Assembly (NCBI RefSeq): GCF_900167135.1 | Contig: NZ_FUWZ01000001.1 | Location: forward strand, 558,001-622,000 | Direction: 5' to 3' | Source: Chitinophaga eiseniae | Lineage (GTDB): Bacteria; Bacteroidota; Bacteroidia; Chitinophagales; Chitinophagaceae | Length of the DNA stretch: 64,000 nucleotides | Part shown: positions 8,092-17,296 of the stretch, piece by piece | Numbering within the stretch: position 1 is the stretch's first letter | Layout: every line of letters begins with the position of its first letter | Program-made: the position numbers and the translations under genes | Notes under the pieces: generated by a model | What the model saw: the letters and a program-made list of their open reading frames with translations, nothing else | What the model was told of the DNA's origin: nothing | Databases searched by the model: none

Positions 8092-9147
8092 ATGGCTGTA
8101 ATCGCAGGTATTATATTCCACTTCATAGGCGGCTTCGCCTCGGGCAGCTTCTACATGCCCTTCAAGAAAGTAAAAGGCTGGCAATGGGAATCGTACTGGC
8201 TCGCCGGCGGGCTGTTCTCCTGGCTGATCGTACCCCCGTTGGCGGCATGGCTTACCCTGCCGGGGTTCGCTGAACTGATTGCGCAGGCGTCCTGGAGCAC
8301 CCTGGGAGCCACCTACGTCTTCGGGCTCCTCTGGGGCATCGGCGGCCTTACCTACGGACTGGGTATCCGTTACCTTGGCATGTCGCTCGGGAATTCGGTG
8401 ATGCTGGGCTGCTGTTCGCTGTTCGGCGCACTGGTGCCGGCGGTGTATTACAACATGGTGCCTGCGGCGGGGAAAACATCCTTATCGGATATGATCGGCA
8501 GCAGCTGGGGACAGGTAGTGCTGGCTGGTATGCTGGTATGTCTCGCAGGCATCTGCATCTGCGGTAAGGCGGGCATGATGAAGGAAAAGGAATTGCCGGA
8601 AGAAGAAAAGAAAAAAGCGGTGGCGGAGTTCAACGTGATAAAAGGGCTGATAGTGGGCGTTATCTCGGGCATTCTCAGCTCCTGTTTTGTATACGGCATA
8701 GAAGCAGGGAAAAGTATGGCGGAAATGGCGGTAGCGCGCGGACTTGAACCTTTGTACCAGAACAACGTTACCTATGTGGTGCTACTCTGGGGCGGCCTCA
8801 CCACCAACCTGATATGGTGTGTGCTGCTGAACCTGCGCAACCGCTCTTACAGAGACTATACGAACAAACAGACCCCGCTGGCCGCCAACTATTTCTTCTC
8901 AGCGCTGGCCGGTGTAACGTGGTTCCTGCAGTTTTTCTTTTACGGCATGGGCGAAAGCAAACTGGGCAATGGCGCCAGCTCCTGGATACTGCACATGGCT
9001 TTTATCATCCTGATCGCTAACCTGTGGGGACTGGCACTGAAAGAGTGGAAGGGCGTCAGCACAAAGGCCAAAGCCACCATCATCGCCGGAAATCTTACTA
9101 TTCTCCTTTCTGTATTAATCGTTGGTTACGGAAATTCTCTTAAATAA
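8092..9147 (+). CDS. rhaT: L-rhamnose/H+ symporter RhaT
   Basis: A 351-residue, highly hydrophobic inner-membrane protein with about ten membrane spans. It has the family signatures IAGIIFHFIGGFASGSFYMPFKKVKGWQWE at the N-terminus and GLTYGLGIRYLGMSLGNSVMLG. RhaT imports L-rhamnose with protons. The frame could start 27 codons earlier at 8011, but the ATG at 8092 gives the usual family N-terminus, lies after the candidate promoter, and avoids an unlikely charged extension. It is the first gene of a five-gene operon; the next gene begins 8 bp after its stop. Confidence 0.93.
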   Translation: MAVIAGIIFHFIGGFASGSFYMPFKKVKGWQWESYWLAGGLFSWLIVPPLAAWLTLPGFAELIAQASWSTLGATYVFGLLWGIGGLTYGLGIRYLGMSLGNSVMLGCCSLFGALVPAVYYNMVPAAGKTSLSDMIGSSWGQVVLAGMLVCLAGICICGKAGMMKEKELPEEEKKKAVAEFNVIKGLIVGVISGILSSCFVYGIEAGKSMAEMAVARGLEPLYQNNVTYVVLLWGGLTTNLIWCVLLNLRNRSYRDYTNKQTPLAANYFFSALAGVTWFLQFFFYGMGESKLGNGASSWILHMAFIILIANLWGLALKEWKGVSTKAKATIIAGNLTILLSVLIVGYGNSLK

Positions 9148-9155
9148 ATATTTGT

Positions 9156-11276
9156 ATGTCGCTGGAAAGAACACAGTTTAAAAATGTCAGCTATTTATGG
9201 GATGACGCTACGGCGGCGGCTATGGCCGGCGATGAAGTAGCGCTGCTGATATACCGCTCCAATCTGCTGGGCGCCGATCTGCGCCTTACCAACTACGGCG
9301 GCGGTAATACTTCCTGTAAAGCCGTCGTGCCGGACCCGCTCACCGGCAGCGAAACGGAAGTCATGTGGGTAAAGGGCTCCGGCGGTGACCTCGGCACCCT
9401 GAAACGCAACGGCCTCGCAGCGTTATATACTGACCGCCTCCGCAAGCTGGAGAACGTATACCGCGGCATCGCCTTTGAAGATGAGATGGTGGCGCTGTTC
9501 AACCTCTGTTTGTATGATCCTGCCTCCCGGCCTCCATCCATCGATACCCCGCTGCACGCTTTCCTGCCCTTCAAACATATAGACCACCTGCATCCGGATG
9601 CGGTGATCGCGATCGCTGCCGCGAAAAACGGACAACAGATCACACAGGAGCTGTTTGGCGGTTCCATCGGATGGGTACCCTGGCAGCGCCCCGGCTTCGA
9701 CCTGGGACTGCAGCTACGGAAATGCCTGCACAACAACCCGGGCATCCGGGGCATCATCCTCGCCTCTCACGGCCTCTTTACCTGGGGAGATACTGCATAT
9801 GAATGTTACCTGAACACGCTGGAGGTGATCGACAAAGCGGCGGATTACATCGATGCGAAAGTAGCGCAGCAGCCTGCCGTATTCGGCGGCAGGGTCATAC
9901 CGGAACTGCCGGCGGAACAACGCCGCAGCCAGGCAGCGGCACTGGCGCCGGTACTGAGGGGCTTCGCCTCCTCCTGTCAGTCGATGGTCGGGCATTTTAC
10001 AGACGCACCGGAAGTGATGGAATTCATTAACGCCAAAGACCTGCACCGCCTGGCGCCCATGGGCACCAGTTGCCCGGACCACTTCCTGCGGACGAAAATA
10101 TCCCCGCTGGTGCTAGACCTCGCCCCGGAAGAAGACCTGCACGATCTGCCGGCGATAAAGAACAGGATCGCCCCCCTGTTTGAAGCCTATCGTCGCATGT
10201 ACGCGGAATATTACCGGCAGTGCAGACACGATAACAGCCCAGCCATGCGCGACCCCAACCCGGTAGTGATACTGTGGCCCGGCGTGGGCATGTTCACCTT
10301 CGCCAAAGACAAACAGACAGCCCGCGTGGCCGCTGAATTTTATATCAACGCCATCCATGTAATGCGTGGATCTGAAGCAATTTCTGAGTATATTTCGTTA
10401 CCAAGGCAGGAAGCTTTCAACATAGAATACTGGTTGCTGGAAGAAGCCAAACTGCAACGGATGCCGGAGCCTAAAGCGCTCAGCGGCCGTGTAGCACTGG
10501 TGACCGGCAGCGCCGGCGGCATCGGCAAAGCCATCGCCCGCAAGTTCGTAGCAGAAGGCGCCGTGGTGGTGATCAGCGATAACGACGAAACCCGCCTGCA
10601 GAACGCCGGCAGGGAGTTTGAACAGCAGGTCGGCAAAGATGCGTTTGCGGCCGCACTGCTCGATGTGACCCGCCCGGCCACCATCCGGCAGGCTTTCGCA
10701 CAGGCAGCCCTCAGCTTCGGTGGGGTAGACCTGATCGTGAACTGCGCCGGCCTCTCTATCTCAAAACCGCTGGAAGCCCATACGGAGGCTGACTGGGACC
10801 TGCTCTACGACGTGCTCGTGAAAGGTCAGTTCCTCGTCACCCAGGCAGGCGTGGAAGTGATGAGAAAACAACAGCTCGGCGGCGACGTCATTAATATCGT
10901 CAGCAAAAACGCCCTGATGAGCGGCCCGGATAACGCCGCCTATGGCTCGGCGAAAGCAGCACAACTGCACCTTAGCAGGCTCAATGCGGCTGAACTGGGA
11001 AAAGACCGTATACGCGTCAACGTTGTCAACCCGGATGCGGTCATCTCCGATAGTAAAATATGGGAAGGCGCCTGGGCGGAAGGCCGCGCCAAAGCATATG
11101 GCATCACGGTCGCTGAACTACCCGCTTTCTATGCCAAACGCACCCTGCTGAATGAAATCATCCTGCCGGAAGATATCGCCAACGCCTGCTTCGCCCTGGC
11201 GGGAGGTCTCCTCCACAAATCCACCGGCAATGTACTCAACGTAGACGGCGGTATCGCCGCCGCTTTTGTCAGATAA
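9156..11276 (+). CDS. rhaEW: Bifunctional rhamnulose-1-phosphate aldolase / lactaldehyde dehydrogenase-type fusion
   Basis: A 706-residue fusion. Residues ~1-420 are a class II aldolase domain (NYGGGNTSCK, WVKGSGGDLG, DTPLHAFLPFKHIDHLHPDAV, ILASHGLFTWGD), which splits L-rhamnulose-1-phosphate into dihydroxyacetone phosphate and L-lactaldehyde. Residues ~440-706 are a short-chain dehydrogenase (VTGSAGGIGKAIARKF, NCAGLS, and a YGSAKAA catalytic segment) expected to oxidise or reduce lactaldehyde. This fusion is known in Bacillus as RhaEW and is common in bacteria lacking separate RhaD. It sits between transporter and isomerase in the operon. The aldolase role is well supported; the direction of the dehydrogenase step is not readable. 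Confidence 0.93.
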   Translation: MSLERTQFKNVSYLWDDATAAAMAGDEVALLIYRSNLLGADLRLTNYGGGNTSCKAVVPDPLTGSETEVMWVKGSGGDLGTLKRNGLAALYTDRLRKLENVYRGIAFEDEMVALFNLCLYDPASRPPSIDTPLHAFLPFKHIDHLHPDAVIAIAAAKNGQQITQELFGGSIGWVPWQRPGFDLGLQLRKCLHNNPGIRGIILASHGLFTWGDTAYECYLNTLEVIDKAADYIDAKVAQQPAVFGGRVIPELPAEQRRSQAAALAPVLRGFASSCQSMVGHFTDAPEVMEFINAKDLHRLAPMGTSCPDHFLRTKISPLVLDLAPEEDLHDLPAIKNRIAPLFEAYRRMYAEYYRQCRHDNSPAMRDPNPVVILWPGVGMFTFAKDKQTARVAAEFYINAIHVMRGSEAISEYISLPRQEAFNIEYWLLEEAKLQRMPEPKALSGRVALVTGSAGGIGKAIARKFVAEGAVVVISDNDETRLQNAGREFEQQVGKDAFAAALLDVTRPATIRQAFAQAALSFGGVDLIVNCAGLSISKPLEAHTEADWDLLYDVLVKGQFLVTQAGVEVMRKQQLGGDVINIVSKNALMSGPDNAAYGSAKAAQLHLSRLNAAELGKDRIRVNVVNPDAVISDSKIWEGAWAEGRAKAYGITVAELPAFYAKRTLLNEIILPEDIANACFALAGGLLHKSTGNVLNVDGGIAAAFVR

Positions 11277-11290
11277 CAAAAACCGTTTGT

Positions 11291-12565
11291 ATGCAGATAG
11301 ACCAACATCGGATCACCGCCTGTAACGAGCCCCTCACGGCGGCGCACCAACGCAGGCTTCAATTTCTCAGGCAGGAAATACCACATACGGAAGAAATTAT
11401 CGGTCAACTGACCGCTTTCCAGGTGGCCATCCCCAGCTGGGCGCTGGGGACCGGCGGTACCCGCTTCGGCCGCTTCCCCGGCGGCGGAGAACCCCGCTCG
11501 CTGGAAGAAAAACTGGAAGACATCGGCCTCCTGCATGCGCTCAACCGCGGCAGCGGCGCGGTATCCCTGCACATCCCCTGGGACATCCCCTCCAACGCGG
11601 CACACATACGCACCGTAGCCTCCCAGCTGGGACTGCAGTTCGATGCCATGAACTCCAACACCTTCCAGGACCAGCCCGGACAGCAACACAGCTACAAATT
11701 CGGCTCTCTCGCCCATACGGACAAGGCTACACGTCAACAGGCGATAGCGCACAACCTGGAAGTAATGCACTATGGCCGCGAACTGGGCGCTAAGGCACTC
11801 ACCATCTGGCTGAGCGACGGCTCCTGCTTCCCCGGACAGCTGAATTTCCGCCACGCTTTCGACCACGCACTGGAAAGCTTTGGCGAAATTTATCAGGCAT
11901 TACCGGATGACTGGAAACTGTTCATCGAATACAAAGCCTTTGAACCTAACTTTTATTCCACCACCGTGGGCGACTGGGGCCAGTCACTGCTGTATACTTC
12001 CAAGCTGGGACCCAAAGCCTTTACCCTCGTGGACCTGGGACATCACCTGCCTAATGCCAACATCGAACAGATCGTGGCGCTGTTGCTCCGCGAAGGCAAA
12101 CTGGGCGGCTTCCATTTCAACGATTCCAAATACGGCGACGACGATCTCACCGTCGGCTGTATCCGCCCTTATCAGCTGTTTCTCATCTTCAATGAACTGA
12201 TAGACGGCATGGACGCCCGCCACATGGAACACGCCACAGACATGGGCTGGATGATCGATGCCAGCCATAATGTGAAAGATCCGCTGGAAGACCTGCTACA
12301 GTCCGTGGAGGCCATCCGCATCGCTTATGCACAAGCGCTGCTGGTGGACCGCTCGCGGCTGACGGCTGCGCAAAACAACAACGATACCGTACAGGCGCAG
12401 GAAATCCTGCAACACGCCTTCCGTACGGACGTGCGTCCGCTCATCGCAGAAGCCCGCCTCCGCGCCGGCGGCGCGCTGGACCCGCTGGCGGTTTTCAGAA
12501 AAGAAAAGGTACGCGATCAGCTGGTCGGTGAAAGAGGTAAAACTACTATCGCTACCGGGCTGTAA
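11291..12565 (+). CDS. rhaI: L-rhamnose isomerase (RhaI type)
   Basis: A 424-residue TIM-barrel sugar isomerase that converts L-rhamnose to L-rhamnulose. The metal-site stretches are visible: IEYKAFEPNFYST, LVDLGHHLPNANIEQIVA, LGGFHFNDSKYGDDDLTVG and the late helix HNVKDPLEDLLQSVEAIRIAYAQALL. The ~420-residue length and these motifs match the RhaI form found in Bacteroidota, Bacillota and actinobacteria rather than the E. coli RhaA sequence family. It starts 14 bp after the aldolase-dehydrogenase gene and is followed by the kinase after 29 bp. Confidence 0.92.
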   Translation: MQIDQHRITACNEPLTAAHQRRLQFLRQEIPHTEEIIGQLTAFQVAIPSWALGTGGTRFGRFPGGGEPRSLEEKLEDIGLLHALNRGSGAVSLHIPWDIPSNAAHIRTVASQLGLQFDAMNSNTFQDQPGQQHSYKFGSLAHTDKATRQQAIAHNLEVMHYGRELGAKALTIWLSDGSCFPGQLNFRHAFDHALESFGEIYQALPDDWKLFIEYKAFEPNFYSTTVGDWGQSLLYTSKLGPKAFTLVDLGHHLPNANIEQIVALLLREGKLGGFHFNDSKYGDDDLTVGCIRPYQLFLIFNELIDGMDARHMEHATDMGWMIDASHNVKDPLEDLLQSVEAIRIAYAQALLVDRSRLTAAQNNNDTVQAQEILQHAFRTDVRPLIAEARLRAGGALDPLAVFRKEKVRDQLVGERGKTTIATGL

Positions 12566-12594
12566 TCACAGCCCGCCGCCTAAATAAATTCCAC

Positions 12595-13926
12595 ATGCCC
12601 GTTCCCGTTATAGCTGTTTTCGATATAGGCAAAACGAATAAAAAACTGTTGCTGCTCAATGAACAATACCATATTGTCTTTGAACAGCAAACCTCTATGC
12701 AGGAGACCACCGACGATACCGGCGACCCCTGCGAAGACCTGCCGCTCCTGGTAAATAATATGCGTCAACAGCTGGCCGCCGTGCTGGCGATGAAGGAGTT
12801 TGAAATAAAAGCCGTTAACATATCCGCCTATGGCGCCAGTCTTGTATATATCGATGAAAACGGCGCGCCCGCCGGCCCGCTGTATAATTACCTGAAACCA
12901 TACCCGGAAGCGCTGTTGACCCGCTTCTATAACTCTTTTGGCGGCAGGGAACAGTTCTCCCACCAGACGGCCTCACCAGCCCTCGGCAGCCTGAATGCAG
13001 GTTTACAGCTCTATCGCGTAAAACACCAGCAGCCATCGCTGTATAGCCGTACCCGTTATGTACTGCATCTGCCCCAGTTTCTCAGTTACCTGTTTTCCTG
13101 TGCGCCGTTTTCGGAGATGACCAGTATCGGTTGCCATACCGGCCTCTGGGACTTTACCAGGCAACAGTACCATCCATGGGTAAGCCTGGAAGGATGGCTC
13201 GACAAGTTACCGCCGATAACGCCCACAGATCACACTACGCCTGTGCAGCTCAATGATAAAGCCATACGGGTGGGCATAGGCATACACGACAGCTCCGCCG
13301 CCCTGCTGCCTTACCTGCTGCAGTTCCGCGAGCCTTTTGTATTACTGTCTACCGGTACCTGGTGCATCAGCATGAACCCGTTTAACCACGAACCGCTTAC
13401 CTCAGAAGAGTTGCAGCAGGACTGTCTCTGTTATCTCCGTTATGACGGCCGCCCGGTGAAGTCGTCGCGTTTGTTTGCCGGGCATGCACATGACACCGCG
13501 GTACAACAGATCGCCGCATTTTTCAGAGAAGATCCGCGGCATTTTAAAGAACTGCCTTACGATCCGCAGGTAACCGGACAGTTAGTATCCTCGCCGGAAT
13601 TTAGTATTTTGGAGATGTCGCGCTATGAAAACAGCAGCGCCGCTTATCATCACCTGGTGATGATGCTGGTGAAACAACAGTACCATGCCACCCGGCTGGT
13701 GCTGGGCCAGACAACGATAGGGCGGTTGTTCGTAGATGGCGGCTTTGCCCGTAACAACATCTACATGCACCTGCTGGCCAGGGTATTCCCGGACATGGAA
13801 GTATATGCCGCCACGGTATCACAGGCCTCCGCAACAGGCGCCGCACTGGTGATACACAACAGCTGGAATGCCGGACCGGTGCCCGGTCACCTGGTGCAAC
13901 TGAAACGCTACGCCGCAACTTTTTAA
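12595..13926 (+). CDS. rhaB: L-rhamnulokinase, FGGY family
   Basis: A 443-residue sugar kinase of the FGGY/actin-like ATPase fold. It has the N-terminal phosphate-binding loop (IAVFDIGKTNKKLLLLNE), the hinge-side LLSTGTWCISMNPF and the C-terminal adenosine segment FVDGGFARNNIYMHLLA. It phosphorylates L-rhamnulose at O1, giving the substrate of the aldolase encoded two genes upstream. At about 440 residues it is slightly shorter than the usual ~480-500. Assignment to rhamnulose rather than another ketose rests on the complete rha operon around it. The regulator gene starts 3 bp after its stop. Confidence 0.88.
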   Translation: MPVPVIAVFDIGKTNKKLLLLNEQYHIVFEQQTSMQETTDDTGDPCEDLPLLVNNMRQQLAAVLAMKEFEIKAVNISAYGASLVYIDENGAPAGPLYNYLKPYPEALLTRFYNSFGGREQFSHQTASPALGSLNAGLQLYRVKHQQPSLYSRTRYVLHLPQFLSYLFSCAPFSEMTSIGCHTGLWDFTRQQYHPWVSLEGWLDKLPPITPTDHTTPVQLNDKAIRVGIGIHDSSAALLPYLLQFREPFVLLSTGTWCISMNPFNHEPLTSEELQQDCLCYLRYDGRPVKSSRLFAGHAHDTAVQQIAAFFREDPRHFKELPYDPQVTGQLVSSPEFSILEMSRYENSSAAYHHLVMMLVKQQYHATRLVLGQTTIGRLFVDGGFARNNIYMHLLARVFPDMEVYAATVSQASATGAALVIHNSWNAGPVPGHLVQLKRYAATF

Positions 13927-13929
13927 GAT

Positions 13930-14961
13930 ATGAAAGTACCAAGACTGATAGACCTGATCGTGATAGATGAATACTCGGCTACACCGAAGTACCTGCAGCT
14001 GGCGAACTCTATCCTGAAAGGGCTGGAGAACGGACAGATCAAACCGGCGGATGTGTTGCCCTCCATCAATGAACTGAGTTTTGAACTCGACATCTCGCGC
14101 GATACGGCGGAGAAAGGATACCGTTATCTTAAGAAAGCCGGCGTGCTGGGGTCCGTGCCTGGCAAAGGTTATTTTATCCCGGACAGTGAAGTGCCGGCCA
14201 TCCCGCGTATCTTCCTGCTTTTTAATAAACTGAGCGCGCACAAAAAAATCGTGTACGACGCGTTCATGGCGGCGCTGGGCAACCAGGTGGCGGTGGATTT
14301 TTATATCTACAACAATGACTATGCGCTGTTTAAAAAACTGCTGACCAACAAACGGGAAGATTATTCCTACTACGTTATCATCCCTCATTTTACAGAAAGA
14401 GGGGAGAAGGCAAACGCGATCATCAACACTTTACCGAAAGACAAACTGGTGATCCTGGATAAAAAAGTAGATGGCATTACGGGTGATTTTGGCGCGGTGT
14501 ATGAAAATTTTGAAGAAGATATCTACAACGCCCTGCGGGAGGCGCGTCCGGCGTTAAGTAAATACCACACGCTGAAGATCATCTTCCCGGATGACTGCTA
14601 TATTCCGTCCGAATTGCTGACCGGATTCACCCGCTTTTGCCAGGATTATGCGTTCTCCTACAAGATCCTGCATGATGCGGCAGATGAGCCGATCGATACA
14701 GGCGAGGTATATATTACACTGATGGAAGACGACCTGGTGAAACTGATAGAGAGGATCAATGCTTTATCGTTGACCGTAGGGGAACAGGTAGGTGTTATTT
14801 CGTACAATGAAACACCCCTGAAAAGAATCATCCTGAATGGTATCACTACGATCTCCACTGATTTTCAGAAGATGGGTGAACTGGCCGCCCAGCTGGTGCT
14901 CGAACGTTCGGTAGCACATATGGAAGTGCCTTTCCGGCTCCGTTTAAGGGCTTCTCTCTGA
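13930..14961 (+). CDS. GntR-type transcriptional regulator with LacI-like sugar-binding domain
   Basis: A 343-residue regulator. Residues ~10-80 form a GntR winged helix-turn-helix (YLQLANSILKGLENGQIKPADVLPSINELSFELDISRDTAEKGYRYL). The remainder (~85-343) is a periplasmic-binding-protein-like domain of the LacI/GalR type (IFLLFNKLSAHKKIVYDAF, KLVILDKKVDG, GVISYNETPLKRIILNGITT, FQKMGELAAQLVLE). It probably senses rhamnose or a derivative and controls the operon, since it is the last gene and only 3 bp from rhaB. Many Bacteroidota rhamnose operons use AraC-type regulators instead. The DNA site is unknown; the dyad upstream of rhaT is a candidate. Confidence 0.88.
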   Translation: MKVPRLIDLIVIDEYSATPKYLQLANSILKGLENGQIKPADVLPSINELSFELDISRDTAEKGYRYLKKAGVLGSVPGKGYFIPDSEVPAIPRIFLLFNKLSAHKKIVYDAFMAALGNQVAVDFYIYNNDYALFKKLLTNKREDYSYYVIIPHFTERGEKANAIINTLPKDKLVILDKKVDGITGDFGAVYENFEEDIYNALREARPALSKYHTLKIIFPDDCYIPSELLTGFTRFCQDYAFSYKILHDAADEPIDTGEVYITLMEDDLVKLIERINALSLTVGEQVGVISYNETPLKRIILNGITTISTDFQKMGELAAQLVLERSVAHMEVPFRLRLRASL

Positions 14962-15034
14962 TATTATGGTTTGCGTGTATATACGTAATCGAAGAATGCG
15001 TATTTACAGAACGCTTTTTATGTTGCCGAAGCTG

Positions 15035-15042
15035 TAATTTTG
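15035..15042 (+). promoter_or_regulatory. Promoter -7 box upstream of the beta-propeller gene
   Basis: TAATTTTG is a perfect TAnnTTTG match about 100 bp upstream of the chosen start at 15145. It also argues against initiation at the TTG of 15040, which lies inside the box. Confidence 0.55.
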
Positions 15043-15144
15043 TATCACCGTTTCCGGAAAACGCATACAGTTCACTTTACCCCAAAACCCCAAAACTACA
15101 AGGTATGCCTGTGCAATACCTCGTTGTGCTTAAACCCCAACATC

Positions 15145-17133
15145 ATGAAAAAGTTAGCAGCAAGTCTGGCCGGCGCTATCGGTTCGCGCTACCTGAAAAA
15201 CAGGAACCAGCTTATCTTCGTCGAATACGGCGGTTTCATTTCCACTATTGATCTTTCTCCTGCCGCCGCTACGGTGGTATCCCAGGGCACTGTCGACATT
15301 AAGGGCACCTGGTCGTTTGATTGTGAAACCGGCGCCAATGTTCCCATGGGCGGTCCTGCTGATATCTGGTGGGAACAGATTGACAGCGTTAAAAGGCAGA
15401 TGGTGCCGCAAGGCAGCGCCCGTATCGTCAATCTCGGCATAACGGATTTTAACCTCGTGACAGCAGCTTCCCTGCAGTCTTACACCTACACCAGTACGCC
15501 CATTATCGGAAATAACGACGCTTCCAATAAGTTAGTCAACGGTGATGTCTTTTGCGTGAAAACCAAAGAAGGCAACTATTGTAAATTAAAAGTGATCGCT
15601 TACGGCTACAATCTTAAAGTACAGTGGGTAACCTACAAGCTGAATCCTATCTACAAACGTATCGGCAGCGGTTATAACCAGCCGGAAGATATTGCGGTAA
15701 CGGCCAATGAACAAACAGCCTATGTGACCGAACGTACCGGTAATGTGTTAAGAGTGAGCCTGGCGGCGGCCAACCGCGCGTCTGCCACGGTAGTGTGTTC
15801 CGGGCTGAATGCGCCACAGCAGCTGTGGCTGGATGAGGCGCATATGCAGGCCTATGTGGTGGAATATGCCAACCCCGGCAACCTTGTGCGCGTAGATTTG
15901 AATACCGGCGCCAAAACCGTGATATTCAGCGGTTTGCAGTTCGCAGTAGGTGTAACGCTTACCGCTGATCTCTCCACCGCCTACGTCACAGAACAGGGCC
16001 TTGCCGGTGTTAGCCGCATCACACTGGCTACCCGCGCCAAAACACTCATCGCCGGCGGTTTAACCGCCCCCTTCTTCCTGACCTGGGCCGACAACACCGA
16101 AAGCAGGCTACTGGTGGCAGAACGCGACCCTGCCAACCGTATCACCGCTGTAGATGTCACCAAAACCGTCGGGAATACAAACGTGTTCATCGGCGGTACG
16201 GCCGCGAGGCCTTCCAGCATTGCAGTGATACAGCCCGGTAATTACTGCGTGTGCTGCAATGATGAAGTGGATCAATACACCCTCACCGCCACTACGGGCA
16301 ACTGGTTGTACAAAGGCATCGGTTACGTTCCCTGGAACCTCATTACCGCCGCAGGAAAGGCCGATACCACCTCTCAACCTGCTTACCCGTTCCAATTCCC
16401 GAAAGATTCTCCTTTTGGAGGAACATTGCCGGTAAATATCGATCATTACAACGCCTGGAATAACAGCGTACGCTATTACAAAGTGCTGATAGATGGCAGC
16501 CCGCGGTTCGACTCCTGGAATGATCTCCGCCTTAACCCGGTGAACGGGCATTACGATATCATAGAGCTGCAAAAGCCTGATGTCAACGGCTTTTATAATG
16601 TGCATAACCCTGCGTTTGTGTATTACAATACCGATCTGGGTTGTTTGCTCAACAGCCTGTCTGTTCCCAGTGGCGCACATACGCTCCGGCTGGAGTTTTA
16701 CAACTCCGCGCACGTGCTGCTGTCTTCCATGAGTAATGCGTTGCTGGTAAATAATGATCAGTGTGTGGCCAGTATGGACATGCCGCTGTTGAATATTACG
16801 CCGGCCGATCCGAATTGCGGTTACCTGAAATACACCAATACGGCGGATATCGTGAAGCTACACTGGACTGCTTCGCACCCGCAGGGTTTTGCTACCTGGT
16901 CTTTTGGTATCATCAAGGGCGCGCACGGCTATTTCGGTGCTTCCGGCGCATTGTTCCCCGCTACATCGCACACAGAAACTTTCACCAAAAGTGTGGCGGA
17001 TATGCTGGGCGCCTGCCCGGGCGTAGCAGCATTTGCGGAGTCGCTGTATGTGGCGTCAACAGTGATTAATGGTGTGGGGCGTCAAAGCCAGTATGATGCT
17101 TCGGCATCTATTGCTTTCTGTCTGGCGCCGTGA
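15145..17133 (+). CDS. Beta-propeller protein of unknown function
   Basis: A 662-residue protein. The middle (~175-375) holds repeats of the NHL/SMP-30 propeller kind (QPEDIAVTANEQTAYVTERTGNVLRVSL, APQQLWLDEAHMQAYVVEY, VGVTLTADLSTAYVTEQGLAGV). The N-terminal ~170 residues and C-terminal ~280 residues are beta-rich, with no family I recognise. No convincing signal peptide or T9SS C-terminal domain is visible, so its location is uncertain. The frame extends back to a TTG at 15040, but the ATG at 15145 (MKKLAASLAGAIG) follows a perfect promoter box and is preferred. It is a single-gene unit between the rhamnose operon and a convergent SOS cassette. Confidence 0.7.
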   Translation: MKKLAASLAGAIGSRYLKNRNQLIFVEYGGFISTIDLSPAAATVVSQGTVDIKGTWSFDCETGANVPMGGPADIWWEQIDSVKRQMVPQGSARIVNLGITDFNLVTAASLQSYTYTSTPIIGNNDASNKLVNGDVFCVKTKEGNYCKLKVIAYGYNLKVQWVTYKLNPIYKRIGSGYNQPEDIAVTANEQTAYVTERTGNVLRVSLAAANRASATVVCSGLNAPQQLWLDEAHMQAYVVEYANPGNLVRVDLNTGAKTVIFSGLQFAVGVTLTADLSTAYVTEQGLAGVSRITLATRAKTLIAGGLTAPFFLTWADNTESRLLVAERDPANRITAVDVTKTVGNTNVFIGGTAARPSSIAVIQPGNYCVCCNDEVDQYTLTATTGNWLYKGIGYVPWNLITAAGKADTTSQPAYPFQFPKDSPFGGTLPVNIDHYNAWNNSVRYYKVLIDGSPRFDSWNDLRLNPVNGHYDIIELQKPDVNGFYNVHNPAFVYYNTDLGCLLNSLSVPSGAHTLRLEFYNSAHVLLSSMSNALLVNNDQCVASMDMPLLNITPADPNCGYLKYTNTADIVKLHWTASHPQGFATWSFGIIKGAHGYFGASGALFPATSHTETFTKSVADMLGACPGVAAFAESLYVASTVINGVGRQSQYDASASIAFCLAP

Positions 17134-17171
17134 CCATTGGGTTATTTGGCTATTTGGGTATTTTTTTATTG

Positions 17172-17296
17172 GATTTACGGATTTTGAGGTTTTTTGATTT
17201 TGGAATTTATTCACGAAGATCATAGTATGTTAAAACAATGCTGATCTCCGCTGCATTTTAAATCTCAAAATCAAAAAATTCCAAAATCCGTAAATC
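17172..17296. terminator. AT-rich 37-bp inverted repeat between convergent genes
   Basis: Arms 17172-17208 and 17260-17296 are nearly complementary over 37 bases, sharing the words GATTTACGGATTTTG and TTTTTTGATTTTG. The element fills the gap between the propeller gene (+) and the HMCES gene (-), as expected of a bidirectional terminator. It belongs to the same family as the repeats at 51101 and 61907. Confidence 0.6.

Noticed and set aside
7699..8184. 161-codon minus-strand frame between HigBA and rhaT
   Set aside because: It overlaps the first 93 bp of rhaT, matches no family I recognise and contains a terminator-like hairpin of the other strand.
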